A stretch of DNA of 28,025 bases from Verrucomicrobiota bacterium. Lineage in GTDB: Bacteria > Verrucomicrobiota > Verrucomicrobiia > Chthoniobacterales > Terrimicrobiaceae. Both the position numbers and the translations under genes were made by a program. Location: assembly GCA_026398285.1 (NCBI GenBank), contig JAPLTI010000240.1:1-28025 (forward strand), in the 5' to 3' direction. Shown here piece after piece: positions 15,018 to 23,150 of this stretch (position 1 is its first letter; each line of letters begins with the position of its first letter). The notes below the pieces were generated by a model. That model did no database searches, was not told the origin of the DNA, and saw nothing but the letters and a program-made list of their open reading frames with translations.

Positions 15018-15074
15018 GCACAAAATTCGCATTTTAACTTGTCGCCGGCTTGTGAATGCAGTGAAAATTTCCGC

Positions 15075-15968
15075 ATGGACTCGCAATCGGTTTCGCCGCG
15101 TTTGGAACTCAAGTATATCTACGGTTCGGTGGTTCATTACCGGCCGGGGGACAAGCTCGCGCCGCGTGTGCTTCAGGATTACGAGGTGGTTTTGATGATC
15201 GAAGGAACGGCGAACTACCGTTTGGGTGCGGTGGATCACAAGGTGCCGCCTGGGAGTTTAATTTTGGCCCGGCCGGGGTTTCAGGAGGCCTACAGTTGGG
15301 ACACGGGAGGCGCTACACGACATGCGTATGTGCATTTCGATTTTGCAGCTGTTCCCGGCGATTGGCCAAGGATGAGCAAGTGGCCGGTATTGTTTAAAAA
15401 TCCAGACCCCGTCATTGCTCCCATGCTGCGCCACTTGATCGGCCGCATCGGTGCTCATGGCGAAACGGCTTGGCCGACCTTGCGCGCTTGGCCAGAGGAG
15501 AGCCTGCTTATGGAATGTCTGCTCGGCATCCTGCTCAAGCCATCGCAAGACGAAGGTCTTGCTGTGGGAGATCGGCTTCCCGAACAGGTTCACGCGTCCT
15601 TGAATTTTATGCGAGCCATCCTCGACACGGATCCGCATTACGCCTTGCAACTCGGCGAACTTTCCAAACGCGCCGGAGTCACTGAAAAGCACCTCTGCCG
15701 TGTTTTCCAGACATCACTCGGCCATGCGCCGATGGAGACATTTCGCCTCCTCAAACTTCAGCTCGCCATGGCGCTGCTGGGCCGGTCCAGTCTGGCAATC
15801 AAGGAAATCGCCGACCGCTGTGGTTTTGAGAATCCGCTCTATTTCACCCGTTGCTTCACGCGGGTGTATGGAAAATCCCCAACGGAAACGCGGCAATCTC
15901 TGCTTAAACAGGAAGCCCCACCATCCAATCCTCTGCCTCCAGACATCGCGCCGAGGATCTATTGGTGA
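15075..15968 (+). CDS. AraC-family transcriptional regulator
   Basis: This 297-residue protein has an N-terminal cupin-like sensing part, typified by VVHYRPGDKLAPRVLQDYEV and VDHKVPPGSLILARPGFQE. The C-terminal double helix-turn-helix begins with LQLGELSKRAGVTEKHLCRVF and ends with IKEIADRCGFENPLYFTRCF, the AraC signature, followed by GKSPTETR. The ATG at 15075 was chosen; an upstream in-frame start at 15039 would add 12 residues of unlikely sequence. It is divergent from the desaturase-Rieske-NqrF fusion across 206 bp, so it is the natural candidate to control that gene. The cupin may sense a small hydrophobic or sugar-like inducer, but nothing in the sequence identifies it. Confidence 0.92.
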   Translation: MDSQSVSPRLELKYIYGSVVHYRPGDKLAPRVLQDYEVVLMIEGTANYRLGAVDHKVPPGSLILARPGFQEAYSWDTGGATRHAYVHFDFAAVPGDWPRMSKWPVLFKNPDPVIAPMLRHLIGRIGAHGETAWPTLRAWPEESLLMECLLGILLKPSQDEGLAVGDRLPEQVHASLNFMRAILDTDPHYALQLGELSKRAGVTEKHLCRVFQTSLGHAPMETFRLLKLQLAMALLGRSSLAIKEIADRCGFENPLYFTRCFTRVYGKSPTETRQSLLKQEAPPSNPLPPDIAPRIYW

Positions 15969-16004
15969 ACTCGAAACAAGGGGCTATCACCACCCTGCGG
16001 TCTA

Positions 16005-16751
16005 TTACTTGGCCTTGCCTTGATTGGCTACGGCGTTCATCGCGGCCGCAATGGCATCCTGGTCGCCCAGGTAGTAGCTCTTGATCGGCTTGAGATCGGC
16101 GTCGAGCTCGTAAACCAGCGGAATGCCGGTCGGGATGTTCAGCTTGAGGACCTGCTCCTCGGTGAGGTTGTCGAGATACTTCACAAGGGCGCGGAGGCTG
16201 TTGCCGTGGGCGGCGATAATGACGCGTTTTCCAGACTTCACAGTCGGGGCGATTTTTTCATGCCAGAGCGGTAGGAAGCGATCGACAGTGTCCTTGAGGC
16301 ACTCGGTGAGGGGGAGTTGGGACTCGGAGATGCCTGCGTAGCGTGGGTCGTGACCGGGCCAGCGCTCGTCGGATTTCTCGAGTGGTGGTGGTGGAATGTC
16401 ATAGCTGCGGCGCCAGACAAGAACCTGCTCGTCGCCGAACTTCGCGGCAGTCTCGGCTTTGTTGAGGCCTTGAAGCGCACCGTAGTGGCGCTCGTTGAGA
16501 CGCCAGTCCTTTTCCATCGGAATCCAGAGTTGGTCGAGTTCGGTCAGCACGCCCCAGAGTGTGTTGAGTGCGCGTTTCAGGACCGACACATAGGCGATAT
16601 CGAAGGTGAAGCCCTCCTTTTTTAGAAGCTCGCCGGCGGCCTTCGCTTCGGCGCGGCCTTTGTCGCTGAGTTCGACATCATGCCAACCAGTGAAGCGGTT
16701 TTCTTTGTTCCAGGTGCTTTCGCCGTGACGGATGAGGACAAGTTTATGCAT
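16005..16751 (-). CDS. gpmA: 2,3-bisphosphoglycerate-dependent phosphoglycerate mutase
   Basis: This glycolytic enzyme interconverts 3- and 2-phosphoglycerate through a phosphohistidine. The 248-residue length matches GpmA. The N-terminal LVLIRHGESTWNKENRFTGW block carries the phosphorylated His9. Further blocks are LSDKGRAEAKAAG, SVLKRALNTLW, RLNERHYGALQGLNK, RRSYDIPPPP and IIAAHGNSLRALVKYLD with the second active-site His. A longer frame running upstream to 16832 has no family similarity in its extra residues, so the Met at 16751 is used. It lies about 100 bp downstream of the GT4 gene on the same strand and is convergent with the AraC-family gene. The neighbouring glucosyl-3-phosphoglycerate synthase remnant uses 3-phosphoglycerate, an enzyme-level link that may be coincidental. 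Confidence 0.96.
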   Translation of the reverse strand: MHKLVLIRHGESTWNKENRFTGWHDVELSDKGRAEAKAAGELLKKEGFTFDIAYVSVLKRALNTLWGVLTELDQLWIPMEKDWRLNERHYGALQGLNKAETAAKFGDEQVLVWRRSYDIPPPPLEKSDERWPGHDPRYAGISESQLPLTECLKDTVDRFLPLWHEKIAPTVKSGKRVIIAAHGNSLRALVKYLDNLTEEQVLKLNIPTGIPLVYELDADLKPIKSYYLGDQDAIAAAMNAVANQGKAK

Positions 16752-16853
16752 TGAGTAAAAAAGGATCGAGCGGTGGTTATAGGAAGCCCTCTGCTCCTTG
16801 GCAATTTTTACCGAAAAAAAAGACTTCCTCATGCCGGCGCAAGTGCGGGGACA

Positions 16854-18392
16854 TTAACTTTCTAGTTGGATTGCATAAATGCTGTCCGGCCCAAGCGCCT
16901 GTGACGTGATCTCCATTTGTGCCGTCTCTGCAGCGAGCGGCAAGTCGGGAGGAGCGTCAGGAATGCAGGAGGCGATTCTAAGAAACTCCTCCGCATATCG
17001 TCTCGGAGTGTGTGGTGCCTGAGTTGGCCAAGGGGTAGGGGCGAGGCGTGTGTTGCGGAATTTTTCCAGACAAGGGTTCAGGCGCTCGCAGGCACTCCAA
17101 CTCTCCGCGGGCGGATGAGAGAGCACCTCTATCTGGGCGTGCCGGGTCAGGCGGCTGAAGGAAAATAGACCTCCGGCATCCGCTGCCAAATTGGGAAATA
17201 TCTTTTGAAATGGCACGGGAAGACTCTCTCTCGCGGAATCGCCCAGTCTCGCGAGTCGTTGAATCTCCGCTTCGACATCAAAGAGCTCAGGTGCGATCTG
17301 GATGTCCGCGTAAAGCTGGGGAAACTCAAAGCCCATCTCGGCGAGGTCTGGTATGACCGCCGGAATCTCTCGCGCGACGAGGGGCGTGCCGGAGGCTGCG
17401 GTCTCTACAAAGGTCATGCCGAACCCCTCCTGCACAGAGGTGTGCACGACCGCTTCGGCGAGTTGTAAGAGGTCAGCGACGCGCGGCGCACCCGGCTTGT
17501 CGAGCAAGCCGAAATGCACACGCCAACCGTGTTTCGCAGCCGCTTGCTTGAGATCGTGCGCGTAGTTGGCCTCGTCTTGCGAATACCGGCCGGATGTAGT
17601 GGCCAAAATCGCTTCCGGCCTGAGCCAGCGGGTGAGCAGAATAGCCTCGAGGAGGTTTTTACGCCTGAGAAAACGGGTTGGGTAAATCCACAGCGGGGCT
17701 TCACTTTTGAGTTCCTTCGCCAGCCATGCTCTGGTTGCGTCGATATTCGCTGGGCTTAATGCGGCGGGGCGCAGAACGGGGTTTGGCAAATGAAAGGCGC
17801 TCCCCGGAAAGCAGCGCTTGAGTGTTTGGAAGTCCTGCAAATTGATTCCCGCATGCACGGAGCGTGTGGCGGAGGCGAATAGGATGTCGGCCGCGCTGGA
17901 GAGGTCGTGGTAACCGCATTGCTCAAGCTCGTTCCAGCGCGCCCAGCGGCCGGCGCACCAGAAATCATGGTGATGCAAGATCAGCGCCACGCCCGTTTCC
18001 TTCGAGATTTTCGCGACTTCCCGGCAGAGGATGGCATTTCGGGCGAGGGCGGGATTTTGAAACCAAATCAGCGTGCGAGAGGAGGCACTGCCCTCCATTA
18101 CCCGCCAGAGCGCGCGTTGTATTTTTTCCGAGATGGACTCTGGAGTCTCTGCCTGATTCGAAAAATAGTCGCAGGCCGGTTCATGGATGAAATCGGTGGG
18201 TATGCCGAGCGTTCCCAGTTCAGGGCGTTCGCTTTCAATTCCTCCGCTGAGCAGGGTGATCCGTTTGAGCGATGTGCCCGCTGCTACGGCGATGGTAGGC
18301 AGCGTCAACTCCACCACTCTGCGGACGCCTCCCGGACGCCAGTGGTAATGAATCACCACCAAGTGCTCGAATGGAAAGGACGCCTTGCTCAT
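16854..18392 (-). CDS. GT4-family (group 1) glycosyltransferase
   Basis: This 512-residue protein starts with a GT-B N-terminal domain (EHLVVIHYHWRPGGVRRVVE, with the glycine-rich GGVRR loop). A donor-binding C-terminal domain follows, with WIYPTRFLRRKNLLEAI and the family motif VQEGFGMTFVETAASGTPLVARE, where the two glutamates are the E-x7-E pair. The tail after about residue 400 is unusual and Pro/Ala-rich and may be a variable extension. Donor and acceptor are unknown. It is divergent from the glucosyl-3-phosphoglycerate synthase remnant, with only 68 bp between the two starts. A joint role in a glycerate-type compatible solute or a surface glycan is possible, but this is inference. No Shine-Dalgarno is seen. 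Confidence 0.85.
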   Translation of the reverse strand: MSKASFPFEHLVVIHYHWRPGGVRRVVELTLPTIAVAAGTSLKRITLLSGGIESERPELGTLGIPTDFIHEPACDYFSNQAETPESISEKIQRALWRVMEGSASSRTLIWFQNPALARNAILCREVAKISKETGVALILHHHDFWCAGRWARWNELEQCGYHDLSSAADILFASATRSVHAGINLQDFQTLKRCFPGSAFHLPNPVLRPAALSPANIDATRAWLAKELKSEAPLWIYPTRFLRRKNLLEAILLTRWLRPEAILATTSGRYSQDEANYAHDLKQAAAKHGWRVHFGLLDKPGAPRVADLLQLAEAVVHTSVQEGFGMTFVETAASGTPLVAREIPAVIPDLAEMGFEFPQLYADIQIAPELFDVEAEIQRLARLGDSARESLPVPFQKIFPNLAADAGGLFSFSRLTRHAQIEVLSHPPAESWSACERLNPCLEKFRNTRLAPTPWPTQAPHTPRRYAEEFLRIASCIPDAPPDLPLAAETAQMEITSQALGPDSIYAIQLES

Positions 18393-18460
18393 CGCCGCAG
18401 GCTATCAGTTCCCCGGGCTTGCTCAATGCCGCTCAGGCGCTGAGAGTGGGCGGCGTCTTT

Positions 18461-19511
18461 ATGGCGGATTTTTACCAGCACGGCACGATTGCGACTCTTC
18501 ATCGCCTCGGAAACCCTGACTACAAGAGCCTCGAGGAGGAAATGGTCTCACTTGCCCGCACTTCGCCACTTGCGCTTGTGCTCCCGTGCCATGCACGGGA
18601 TTTGAAATCCACCGCTCTTACTGCAATCGTCGCCGAGCTTCGTGACGCCCGTTTTGTGAGTCATGTCACGGTCGGCCTCGACGGGGGTGATGCGTCGGAA
18701 GGTGCTCGCTGGCACAGATGCGACAGCCGTGGCCATCCATGATTGCGACATACTCCACTACCGGCGCGAACTGCTCGTGCGCCTTTGCTTTCCAGTGCTC
18801 CATCCCGATATGGCGTTTCATGTCAGCAAGGGTTTCAGTGCCCGTTTTTCGACGCAGCTGAACGGCCGCGTCATGAGGCTTCTCATCACTCCTCTGCTTC
18901 GCGCGATGGAGGGCCTCGAAGGCTTCTCTCAAACGCTCGCGCCCTTGCAGTATTTCCGCTACCCGATCAGCGGCGAGGTTTGCCTGCATCGAAGCGTTGC
19001 GGAAAGCGTGAGATTCCCTTCCGACTGGGGTGTGGAAACCGGCATGATGGCTGATGTCTTCCGTGTGGCCCGCATGGAAAGGATTTGCCAGGTCGATATC
19101 GCCGAGAGTTACGACCACAAGCACCAGAGCCTCTCGGAGGGAGACCCGGATGCCGGGCTGAACAAAATGGCATGCGATGTTGCCCTCTGCCTGTTGCGCG
19201 CCGCCTCCCCGGGAATTGCGTCCACGGCATCGAACCCGTTCCAGGGCCTCGTCGAAAAATTCCTTCAAGTCGCGAAGGGTATGCTGCGCTTTTATTCGGC
19301 CGACGCCCGCATCAACACCCTCAAGTTTGATGGCGAACTCGAAGCGCGCACGATCGAGCTTTTTGCCGCTAGTCTTGAGCGGGCGATTTCCATCCACGAG
19401 GCCGATCCCGGCAAGCCTGCCGGAGCCCCCTCCTGGCAGCAAATCGAGTCCAAGTTGCCAGGCTTCGGCGTCGCCCTCGCGCAGGCTGCAAGCGACGATG
19501 CCGCTAGTTAA
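18461..19511 (+). pseudogene. gpgS: Glucosyl-3-phosphoglycerate synthase with internal deletion and frame change
   Basis: GpgS (GT81) joins glucose to 3-phosphoglycerate to make the precursor of glucosylglycerate. Frame one from the ATG at 18461 starts MADFYQHGTIATLHRLG and runs to VTVGLDGGDA, then stops at 18742. Frame two resumes at VLAGTDATAVAIHDCDILHY and continues with LNGRVMRLLITPLLRAMEGL, the GEVCLHRSV region, SDWGVETGMMADVF and ICQVDIAESYDHKHQSLS to the C-terminus at 19511. The junction is at about 18695-18701. Compared with the family as I know it, about 55-65 residues between GLD and GYVLAG are missing, including the GKGRN block. The DCD metal motif is kept. The gene is probably inactive, or the deletion is an assembly fault. 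The downstream phosphatase is not seen. Confidence 0.85.
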
Positions 19512-19640
19512 ACAGACGCTAAACAGACGCCCGTGGAATTTTTACTCAAAAACTGCTTGCCATTATGAGGCAAATCCCTAACTTGCCCGCTCCGCTGATT
19601 TGGGGGCTCAAGAAAAATCCTCAATCGCTCTTTATCAATC

Positions 19641-19958
19641 ATGGCAGCACAAAACAGTCAGAAAATCCGGATTCGCCTGAAGGCATTCGATTATCGTATT
19701 CTCGACGCTTCGGCCTCGGAAATCGTCGAAACCGCCAAGCGCACCGGTTCCAAAGTCACCGGCCCGATCCCGCTCCCCACACGCATCGAGCGCTTCACCG
19801 TCAACCGCTCCCCTCACGTTGACAAAAAATCAATGGAACAATTTGAGATTCGCACGCACAAACGCCTTCTCGATATTGTTGAGCCCACATCAAAAACTGT
19901 GGACGAGCTCCGCAAGCTCAACCTCCCAGCCGGCGTCGACATCACAATCAAAATCTAA
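19641..19958 (+). CDS. rpsJ: 30S ribosomal protein S10
   Basis: This 105-residue protein is the S10 component of the small-subunit head and also the NusE transcription factor. The family blocks are clear: KIRIRLKAFDYRILDASASE, GPIPLPTRIERFTVNRSPHV, EQFEIRTHKRLLDIVEP and VDELRKLNLPAGVDITIKI. The length is normal. The upstream 130 bp contain a short duplication (TAAACAGACGC twice, 19509-19530, which includes the preceding stop codon) and no Shine-Dalgarno before the ATG. It is followed after 9 bp by rplC. The usual upstream tuf/fusA genes are absent here, as the remnant gpgS gene comes first. Confidence 0.97.
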   Translation: MAAQNSQKIRIRLKAFDYRILDASASEIVETAKRTGSKVTGPIPLPTRIERFTVNRSPHVDKKSMEQFEIRTHKRLLDIVEPTSKTVDELRKLNLPAGVDITIKI

Positions 19959-19967
19959 TTTAAAGCC

Positions 19968-20609
19968 ATGAGTATCGGACTTCTCGGAAAAAAACTCGGC
20001 ATGACCCGCATCTATGATGAAAAGGGCCGTGTCACACCAGCCACCGTCATCGAAGCGGGCGGCAACCACATTCTTCAGGTCAAGACCGCTGATAAGGATG
20101 GCTATTCCGCCGTTCAAATCGGCTACGGCGAACAAAAGCCCCAGCGCGTGGGCAAGGCCATGACCGGCCACTTCGCCAAATCCTCATCCACCCCGAAGCG
20201 CTTCATTCGCGAGTTCCGCCTTGCGGACGGCGAAGTCGCGCCAGAAGCCGCTGCGCTTCCGGTGACAAACTTCGAGATCGGACAGTTTGTGGACATCATC
20301 GGACAGTCGAAGGGCAAAGGCTTCCAAGGCACCATCAAACGGCACAACTTCGCCGGACAGCCCGCCAGTCACGGTTCCACCATGCATCGTCGTAACGGTG
20401 CTATCGGTAACCGCTCGACTCCTGGTCGTGTCTGGAAAAACATGGGCATGCCAGGCCACATGGGCGATGAGCGCGTCACAGTTCAAAACCTACGCATCCT
20501 TCAGGTGCGCGGAGAGGAAGGCGTTCTTGTGGTTGCGGGCGCGATTCCTGGAGCGATTGGATCTTTCGTGGTCGTTCGCCCCTCAAAGAAAAAGACTGCC
20601 AAAAAGTAA
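19968..20609 (+). CDS. rplC: 50S ribosomal protein L3
   Basis: This 213-residue protein is L3, an early assembly protein near the peptidyl transferase centre. Motifs seen: GLLGKKLGMTRIYDEKG, ATVIEAGGNHILQVKT, QSKGKGFQGTIKRHNF, and the GSTMHRRNGAIGNRSTPGRV and GMPGHMGDERVTVQNL blocks carrying the loop that reaches the active centre. The length is normal and the C-terminus is lysine-rich (KKKTAKK). It starts 9 bp after rpsJ. Unlike the canonical S10 operon there is no rplD, rplW or rplB behind it: a strong terminator and then a YihY-family gene follow. Confidence 0.97.
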   Translation: MSIGLLGKKLGMTRIYDEKGRVTPATVIEAGGNHILQVKTADKDGYSAVQIGYGEQKPQRVGKAMTGHFAKSSSTPKRFIREFRLADGEVAPEAAALPVTNFEIGQFVDIIGQSKGKGFQGTIKRHNFAGQPASHGSTMHRRNGAIGNRSTPGRVWKNMGMPGHMGDERVTVQNLRILQVRGEEGVLVVAGAIPGAIGSFVVVRPSKKKTAKK

Positions 20610-20649
20610 AAAAATTTCCCGGAGTTGGTTCGGGGTTTTCATAGCAAGG

Positions 20650-20685
20650 TGCCCGTGGAGGAAACTTCACGGGCATTCTTGTTTT
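20650..20685 (+). terminator. Intrinsic terminator after rplC
   Basis: The sequence from 20650 to 20675 folds into an 11-bp stem: TGCCCGTG pairs with CACGGGCA, then three inner pairs including one G-U, closed by a GAAA tetraloop. A T-rich run (TTCTTGTTTT) follows. It lies about 40 bp after the rplC stop. Confidence 0.8.
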
Positions 20686-20808
20686 CCTACAAAATCTTCC
20701 CTCGCTCGGAAGTGTCGTGAACGGAGTCGCCCAGGGGTTATTGACCCTTTGGTGAGCTTCGTTTCGAATTTGTGCAAGATCCATTCTTCTGGCTAACCTC
20801 CGCGCGTG

Positions 20809-21681
20809 ATGTCCTTCCTTTCACAGCCTTGGCGTGTGACCTGTGCGGCGGTGTCGCTGTTTGGCGAGATCGAGGGGGAGCAGCGGGCGGCTTCATTTGC
20901 CTACTATGCGTTGTTTTCGTTGTTCCCGCTCTTGGCGCTTTTGCTCACGGTAGGTTCGGTTTTTGTGGACCCTGTTTCAGCGATTTCGGCGGCTGAGAAA
21001 ATTTTCCCGATGGATGACGGGCAGCGGGATTTGGTTTGGAAAATGTCGGAGTCGCTCCAGCGGGCGCGGGGCGGCGTGGGGTTGGTCTCTTTGCTTGTGC
21101 TTGTGTGGAGTTCCATGAGGTTCTTTCAGGCCCTCGTGCAGGGTGTGAACCGTGCTTGGCACCGGACATTGCTCCCCTGGTGGAAGCTACCGGTGAAAAA
21201 TCTTCTCATGATGGGCGTCGTGGCCAGCGCGCTGGGACTGGGTTTGGTGGTGCCGGCGATTTTGCAGGCGATCCTCAAAACCCTGCTCGCTGCGCAGGTT
21301 TGGTTCGGAGGCATCCTCCCGTTGCCGACATCAGGCGAGATGACGCTCCTCTACGCGGCGGGGCGTTATGTTCTTGCCGGTGGGCTGGTTTTTTACGCCT
21401 TGGTTGCCCTCTACATGCTGGCTCCAGGGCGGCGAATTTATTTCCGCCAAGTCTGGTTGGCCGCGCTCATCGTCTCCATTGCCCTTCAAGCCGGGCAGAG
21501 CCTCTTTGGAAACTACGTGGCAAAAATTGTGAACTACAATGCCATCTACGGCTCCGTGGGGGCACTCATGCTGGCCCTCATGTGGGTCTATCTGGCCGGA
21601 GTGGTGATTCTTCTGGGGAGTTGCTTCTGCGCCGCGGCGGATGGCGGCGGCGAGGCTATTCCATCCAGTTCAGAAAATTGA
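20809..21681 (+). CDS. YihY/virulence factor BrkB family membrane protein
   Basis: This protein of about 290 residues has six likely membrane segments and the conserved family features: ASFAYYALFSLFPLLALLLTV near the N-terminus, FFQALVQGVNRAWH, LYMLAPGRRIYFRQVW, FGNYVAKIVNYNAIYGSVGALM and LMWVYLAGVVILLGSCF. YihY/BrkB proteins are inner-membrane proteins without an assigned reaction; the old RNase BN name is a misannotation. The start is an ATG at 20809, three bases after a GTG that could also serve. It stands alone between the rplC terminator and the antisense small peptide gene, whose 3' end overlaps it by 26 bp. Its composition matches its surroundings. Confidence 0.9.
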   Translation: MSFLSQPWRVTCAAVSLFGEIEGEQRAASFAYYALFSLFPLLALLLTVGSVFVDPVSAISAAEKIFPMDDGQRDLVWKMSESLQRARGGVGLVSLLVLVWSSMRFFQALVQGVNRAWHRTLLPWWKLPVKNLLMMGVVASALGLGLVVPAILQAILKTLLAAQVWFGGILPLPTSGEMTLLYAAGRYVLAGGLVFYALVALYMLAPGRRIYFRQVWLAALIVSIALQAGQSLFGNYVAKIVNYNAIYGSVGALMLALMWVYLAGVVILLGSCFCAAADGGGEAIPSSSEN

Positions 21682-21808
21682 AATTCGCGGAGATCATCGC
21701 CACCACGACGAATGCTGTGGTGAGGACGCCCCCGGCGACGGCCACGGCTGTTGAGACGAGAATGACGCGGATCATGGGATCTTGAGGATCGGAGACTGGT
21801 TCGGACAT
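21656..21808 (-). CDS. Small 50-residue membrane peptide downstream of the LolC/E permease
   Basis: This short open frame starts with MSEPVSDPQDPMIRVILVST, continues with an Ala/Val/Gly-rich hydrophobic stretch, and ends NFNFLNWME before the TAG. It forms one membrane segment with a short polar N-terminus. It follows the permease gene on the same strand after 36 bp, which suggests co-transcription. It overlaps the end of the oppositely oriented YihY gene by 26 bp. I recognise no family. The evidence for coding is the start, the clean hydrophobic segment and the operon-like position; no Shine-Dalgarno is seen. Confidence 0.5.
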   Translation of the reverse strand: MSEPVSDPQDPMIRVILVSTAVAVAGGVLTTAFVVVAMISANFNFLNWME

Positions 21809-21844
21809 GGCGGGAGTCAAATAGAGGAAGCCTGATTTGTCAAA

Positions 21845-23131
21845 TCACTCGTGTCGCAGCGCCTTCACGGGATCAAGTCGCGCGGCGAACCATGCGGGGA
21901 TCAGAGCGGCCACCGAGCAGATGGCAAAGGCGCTCACGCAGATCAGGACGACATCCGAGGTCACGATCTCGGCCGGGATTTCGCTGAATTGGTAAACCGA
22001 GGCGGGGAAGATCTCGATGTTCAATGCAGACGACAGAAAGCGGCTGACCTCGTTTCGGTATTGAACCATCGTAATGCCCATGGCCAGTCCCGTGAGTGTT
22101 CCAAAAACACCCACGACCATTCCCTGCGCGACGAAGACTCCGATAATCTGGTGCGTCTGCGCCCCGAGCGCCTTCATGACTCCGATCTCGCGTGTTTTTT
22201 GCACGGTCACTGTGATGAGCGTGTTCATGATTCCGAAAGCCGCCACCAAAATGATGAACATGAGAAGAAAAAACATGACATTTCGTTCCATGCGGATCGC
22301 GTCGAAGATTTGTTTGTTCATGTCGATCCAGCTCATCGCAAACTGCGGTGGCGGCATGGCGGTATTCAGCTCGTCGCGCACGGAGTTCGCGAGGTAGGGG
22401 TCGGTAGTGGCAAGGGCAAGGCCGTGTGCGCCGCCGCCGAGGTTGTAGAGTTCCTGGCCGATGTGGAGCGGCACGAGCAGGAATTCACTGTCGTAGAGAT
22501 AGCGTCCGCTCTCAAATATTCCTGCCACCTCGAGTTCGGTCGGGAGGATCATTTGCTTCAATGCCGAGACATCGGTGGATTTGTCGCCCGAGCGCTCGAT
22601 GCGGTCGAGTTCGTCGAGGATCTGGTTGAAATTGCCGGGCGAGAAAATCGTCACATTTTCTCCGATGCCCACCCCGAGTTCGCGGGCGAGTTCCGAGCCG
22701 ATCACGGTCTTGTTGCCATCCAGGTCGTAGCTGCCATCGACAATGAAATCCGCGACATTCACGACCTTGCGCTCGAGTTCGGCATCGACGCCGCGAATTT
22801 TTGGAGCGAGGCGGCGGTTTTGATATTCCACAATGACCGGGCCTTGAACGAATGGCGCGGCGGCTTTGACATGCGGATTTTTCATCGCCTGCTCCGCCGT
22901 TGCCTCCCAGTTTTCCAAAACCCCGCCGTTGCTGACGATGACATGGGCATCGAAGCCGATGACCTTGCGGCGGAGTTCCTGCTCGAAGCCGGTCATCACA
23001 GAAATGACTAAAATTAAAACCATGATGCCCAAGGTGACTCCGAGAATCGAAACCAGGGTTATGATCGAAAGAAAGGTGCGCTTGGGCTTGAGGTAGCGCA
23101 GGGCGAGAAAAAGGCTGAAACTTTTCGGCAT
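21845..23131 (-). CDS. LolC/LolE-family ABC transporter permease
   Basis: This 428-residue permease has the LolC/E layout. The N-terminus is FLALRYLKPKRTFLSIITLVSILGVTLG with the first membrane segment. A large periplasmic domain follows (about residues 55-280, containing SPGNFNQILDELDRIE). Three C-terminal segments come next, with the FtsX-type motif VQKTREIGVMKALGAQ and the end PAWFAARLDPVKALRHE. Such proteins extract lipoproteins from the inner membrane for transfer to LolA. The matching LolD ATPase is not in view. The Met at 23131 was chosen because LolC begins there; upstream in-frame residues lie in the thioesterase gene. It starts 19 bp after the thioesterase stop, so the two share a transcript. 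Confidence 0.93.
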   Translation of the reverse strand: MPKSFSLFLALRYLKPKRTFLSIITLVSILGVTLGIMVLILVISVMTGFEQELRRKVIGFDAHVIVSNGGVLENWEATAEQAMKNPHVKAAAPFVQGPVIVEYQNRRLAPKIRGVDAELERKVVNVADFIVDGSYDLDGNKTVIGSELARELGVGIGENVTIFSPGNFNQILDELDRIERSGDKSTDVSALKQMILPTELEVAGIFESGRYLYDSEFLLVPLHIGQELYNLGGGAHGLALATTDPYLANSVRDELNTAMPPPQFAMSWIDMNKQIFDAIRMERNVMFFLLMFIILVAAFGIMNTLITVTVQKTREIGVMKALGAQTHQIIGVFVAQGMVVGVFGTLTGLAMGITMVQYRNEVSRFLSSALNIEIFPASVYQFSEIPAEIVTSDVVLICVSAFAICSVAALIPAWFAARLDPVKALRHE

Positions 23132-23150
23132 GGGTCGGGTGTTACGATTA

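Noticed and set aside
16752..16832. N-terminal extension of phosphoglycerate mutase
   Set aside because: The extra residues have no family similarity, and the normal GpmA start is at 16751.
20809..21681. Ribonuclease BN
   Set aside because: The YihY/BrkB family was once mislabelled RNase BN. The protein is a multi-pass membrane protein with no nuclease motif.
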